A stretch of DNA of 15,103 nucleotides from Phycisphaerae bacterium (GTDB lineage Bacteria; Planctomycetota; Phycisphaerae; Phycisphaerales; SM1A02), in contig PKCT01000056.1 of assembly GCA_002862325.1 (NCBI GenBank), positions 1 to 15,103 on the forward strand, written 5' to 3'. A model generated the notes under the pieces. The model was given only the letters and a program-made list of their open reading frames with translations, made no database searches and was not told the DNA's origin. Shown in pieces: positions 13,367 through 15,103 of this stretch. Both the position numbers and the translations under genes were made by a program. Each line of letters begins with the position of its first letter. Positions within the stretch are counted from its first letter, which is position 1.

Positions 13367-15103
13367 CGCGAATCGCATGCATCGTGGGTCTCGTCGGTCT
13401 CGGGTGCGTTACCGGGTGCATGGACGACCTTGATACGGAACGACGACGGATCGATGAACTCGATCTCCGGACCGGTCCCATCGCCACGCTGGCGGACACC
13501 GCCGGCGCATCGGCCAACGAAACACCCAAGGGCGGCGTCGGGCAGATGACCACCCGCACGATCGAGGCGATCATCGACCTTCTGGACGCGGGCGAACCGG
13601 TGAAGATCAGCCTCGCCGAGGTGACCAAAGCGACCATCCAGAACAACCTCGATCTCCAGTCGTCACTGGTCGCCCCGGAGATCGCCGCGGCCCAGCTGAG
13701 AGGCGAGCAGGCGAAGTTCGAGGCCACCTTCACCGCGAGCGTCACCCAGGGTCGCACCGTCAGTCCGACCTTCTTCGGCAACGAGACGATCGGCGTCAAG
13801 AGCGATTCGACCAACTTCGTCCCGGCCATGAACGTTCCGCTTCGAACCGGCGGCAACCTCAATCTCGATTGGACGGTCGCCACCCAGAACAACGTCACCG
13901 GATTCCAACCGGACCAGGGCACGGCGATCAGCCAGCCGGGCATCACCCTCGAACAGCCCCTGCTCCAGGGCGCCGGGTTCGCGTACAACGAAGCATCGAT
14001 CGTGATCGCCGAGACGACGCTCGGCGCCGAACGCAGCGACGCCCGCCTCGCGGTGATCAACGAGGTCGTCAAGGCTGAGACCGCCTACTGGAAAACCTAC
14101 CAGGCCTGGCGCATCCTCCAGGTCAACCTTGCCCTCTATCGAACGTCCCGCGAACTCCTTGAAAGCCAGCGACGACTGGTGGACCAGGGCACCAACTCGA
14201 TCGCCAACGTCTACAACTTCGAGGTTTCCCTTGCGGACGCAGTCGACACCGTCATCCAGTCCGAGCTCGCGTTCCGGCTCGCGGTCCGCGATCTCAAGGT
14301 CATCATGCAGCGACCGGGCATGACGCTCGACGGGTCCGTCGCGCTGATGCCAGACACGGCGCCGCGTCTGAACACCTACGAATTCAACCCTCAGAAGCTG
14401 GTGGCGTACGCCCTCGAAAACCGGGCCGACCTTCTTCGGCTCGAATATGAACTGATCGGACAGTCAATCCAGGTCATGATGAGCCGGAACGAGATGCTGC
14501 CCGAGCTCGACGTGACGGGCGCCTGGAACTACAACGGATTCGACTCCAACGGCCAATCGATCGCCGATGCGAACTCGGACCTCTTCCTGAACGACGAGCC
14601 CGGCGGCTGGAGTTTCGGCGTCACCGCGAGCGTCCCGCTCGGCAACGAGGTCGCCATCGCCAACTACCAGTCCGCGCTCCTCACCAGGCTCCAGGCGCTC
14701 GCCGGCGTCCGGGAGCGGCAGATCACGGTGACCAGCGAGGTGCTCGACGCGATCGACACGCTCCAGACCACGTGGGATTCGATCCTGGCCGCCCGCTACC
14801 GGGTCCAGGCGGCGCGACGGTTCTACGCGGCCTACAAGACTCTCTTCACCCGCGGTCAGATCCCGAGCAGCAACCTCACCCAGGCGCTCGAGTCGGTGAA
14901 TGCCGCGGAGATCAACCAGGTACAGACCGAAGTGACCTACCAGATCAGCCTCGCGAATCTGGCCCAGTCGGTCGGATGTCTGCTCGGCCACGCCGGCGTC
15001 GAATGGGACTCCATCCGCCCCGAGGAACGCATCGCGGTGCCTGCCCCCTATGCTTGGCCCATGATCGAAGGCTTTGCGCCGCTGGTGCGGGTGCGGCGGC
15101 GGG
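13363..15103 (+). CDS. TolC-like outer-membrane efflux lipoprotein (3' end outside window)
   Basis: An open frame from GTG 13363 runs 580 codons to the window edge without a stop. The start overlaps the previous stop (GTGA). The N-terminus is a lipoprotein signal with lipobox V-T-G-C, Cys19 being lipidated, and position 20 is Met, not Asp, so sorting to the outer membrane is expected. The mature protein has the two-fold helical repeat of outer-membrane efflux channels. ISLAEVTKATIQNNLDL is the usual first-repeat opening, GITLEQPLLQGAGFAYN the beta-strand/turn segment, and PQKLVAYALENRADLLRLEYE the matching second-repeat opening. GWSFGVTASVPLGNEVAIANYQ is the second strand region, followed by long coiled helices to about residue 545. 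It would form the outer channel for the export complex encoded just upstream. The family length is nearly reached at about residue 550, so the stop should lie soon after the edge. The extra Arg/Val-rich tail (LVRVRRR) at the edge looks unlike the channel. Confidence 0.88.
   Translation, partial: MTRIACIVGLVGLGCVTGCMDDLDTERRRIDELDLRTGPIATLADTAGASANETPKGGVGQMTTRTIEAIIDLLDAGEPVKISLAEVTKATIQNNLDLQSSLVAPEIAAAQLRGEQAKFEATFTASVTQGRTVSPTFFGNETIGVKSDSTNFVPAMNVPLRTGGNLNLDWTVATQNNVTGFQPDQGTAISQPGITLEQPLLQGAGFAYNEASIVIAETTLGAERSDARLAVINEVVKAETAYWKTYQAWRILQVNLALYRTSRELLESQRRLVDQGTNSIANVYNFEVSLADAVDTVIQSELAFRLAVRDLKVIMQRPGMTLDGSVALMPDTAPRLNTYEFNPQKLVAYALENRADLLRLEYELIGQSIQVMMSRNEMLPELDVTGAWNYNGFDSNGQSIADANSDLFLNDEPGGWSFGVTASVPLGNEVAIANYQSALLTRLQALAGVRERQITVTSEVLDAIDTLQTTWDSILAARYRVQAARRFYAAYKTLFTRGQIPSSNLTQALESVNAAEINQVQTEVTYQISLANLAQSVGCLLGHAGVEWDSIRPEERIAVPAPYAWPMIEGFAPLVRVRRR
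15049..15054 (+). promoter_or_regulatory. Possible -10 element (TATGCT) near the right edge
   Basis: TATGCT ends 6 nt before an ATG at 15061, the same geometry as the other start-proximal promoters. That ATG is in frame with the TolC-like protein, which has not yet stopped. It could be a promoter for a separate gene just beyond the edge or simply part of the TolC coding sequence. The window is too short to decide. Confidence 0.2.

Noticed and set aside
11078..13378. Long minus-strand open frame of about 766 codons opposite the second ABC gene
   Set aside because: Antisense shadow: no recognisable domain, strongly charged composition, and it mirrors the conserved plus-strand permease/ATPase.
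1..15103. tRNA, rRNA, insertion sequence or prophage features
   Set aside because: No cloverleaf-like segment, ribosomal RNA stretch, transposase motif or terminal inverted repeats were recognised. Intergenic space is almost absent.

Overview
The window is G+C-rich DNA (about two thirds G+C by eye) from a Gram-negative-type bacterium. It encodes lipoproteins with lipoboxes and an outer-membrane TolC-like lipoprotein. Gene density is very high, with overlapping stops and starts. The exact lineage cannot be read from the sequence. The exporter type and general style would fit Planctomycetota (Phycisphaerae-like), but that is only a tentative impression.

Region 1 (1-5881) centres on tryptophan/kynurenine catabolism. 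After the tail of a small membrane protein (1-299) come kynB, kynurenine formamidase (327-950), and a small single-pass membrane protein resembling a minor pseudopilin (1001-1519). Converging on these is a tight five-gene minus-strand operon, read from 5881 down to 1539. Its genes encode an SDR-fold protein, a 2-aminomuconate-semialdehyde-type aldehyde dehydrogenase, a lipoprotein, a DUF4396 membrane protein with a His/Met repeat tail, and a RidA-family protein that closely resembles 2-aminomuconate deaminase. The dehydrogenase and deaminase would carry out consecutive steps: 2-aminomuconate semialdehyde to 2-aminomuconate, then to 4-oxalocrotonate plus ammonia. kynB acts much earlier in the same route. 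The enzymes in between are not in the window.

Region 2 (5930-7128) is a two-gene unit encoding a MOSC-domain protein and a MobA-like nucleotidyltransferase. It is divergent from the catabolic operon across only 48 bp.

Region 3 (7169-15103, running off the edge) is an NHLP-type peptide/bacteriocin export operon. It encodes a membrane-fusion protein, a C39-peptidase ABC transporter, a second ABC permease/ATPase, and an outer-membrane TolC-like lipoprotein. No precursor peptide or modification enzyme is visible, so the cargo must be encoded elsewhere. The two ABC proteins carry complementary defects: the first lacks the catalytic Glu and switch His, and the second lacks the LSGGQ signature. Together they predict a heterodimer with one dead and one working ATP site.

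A recurring control feature is a TANNNT hexamer 6-7 nt before the start codon of genes that begin transcripts, with no Shine-Dalgarno sequence there. Genes inside operons mostly do have Shine-Dalgarno-like sequences. This suggests leaderless mRNAs. kynB and the SDR operon share an identical 12-bp sequence at this position.
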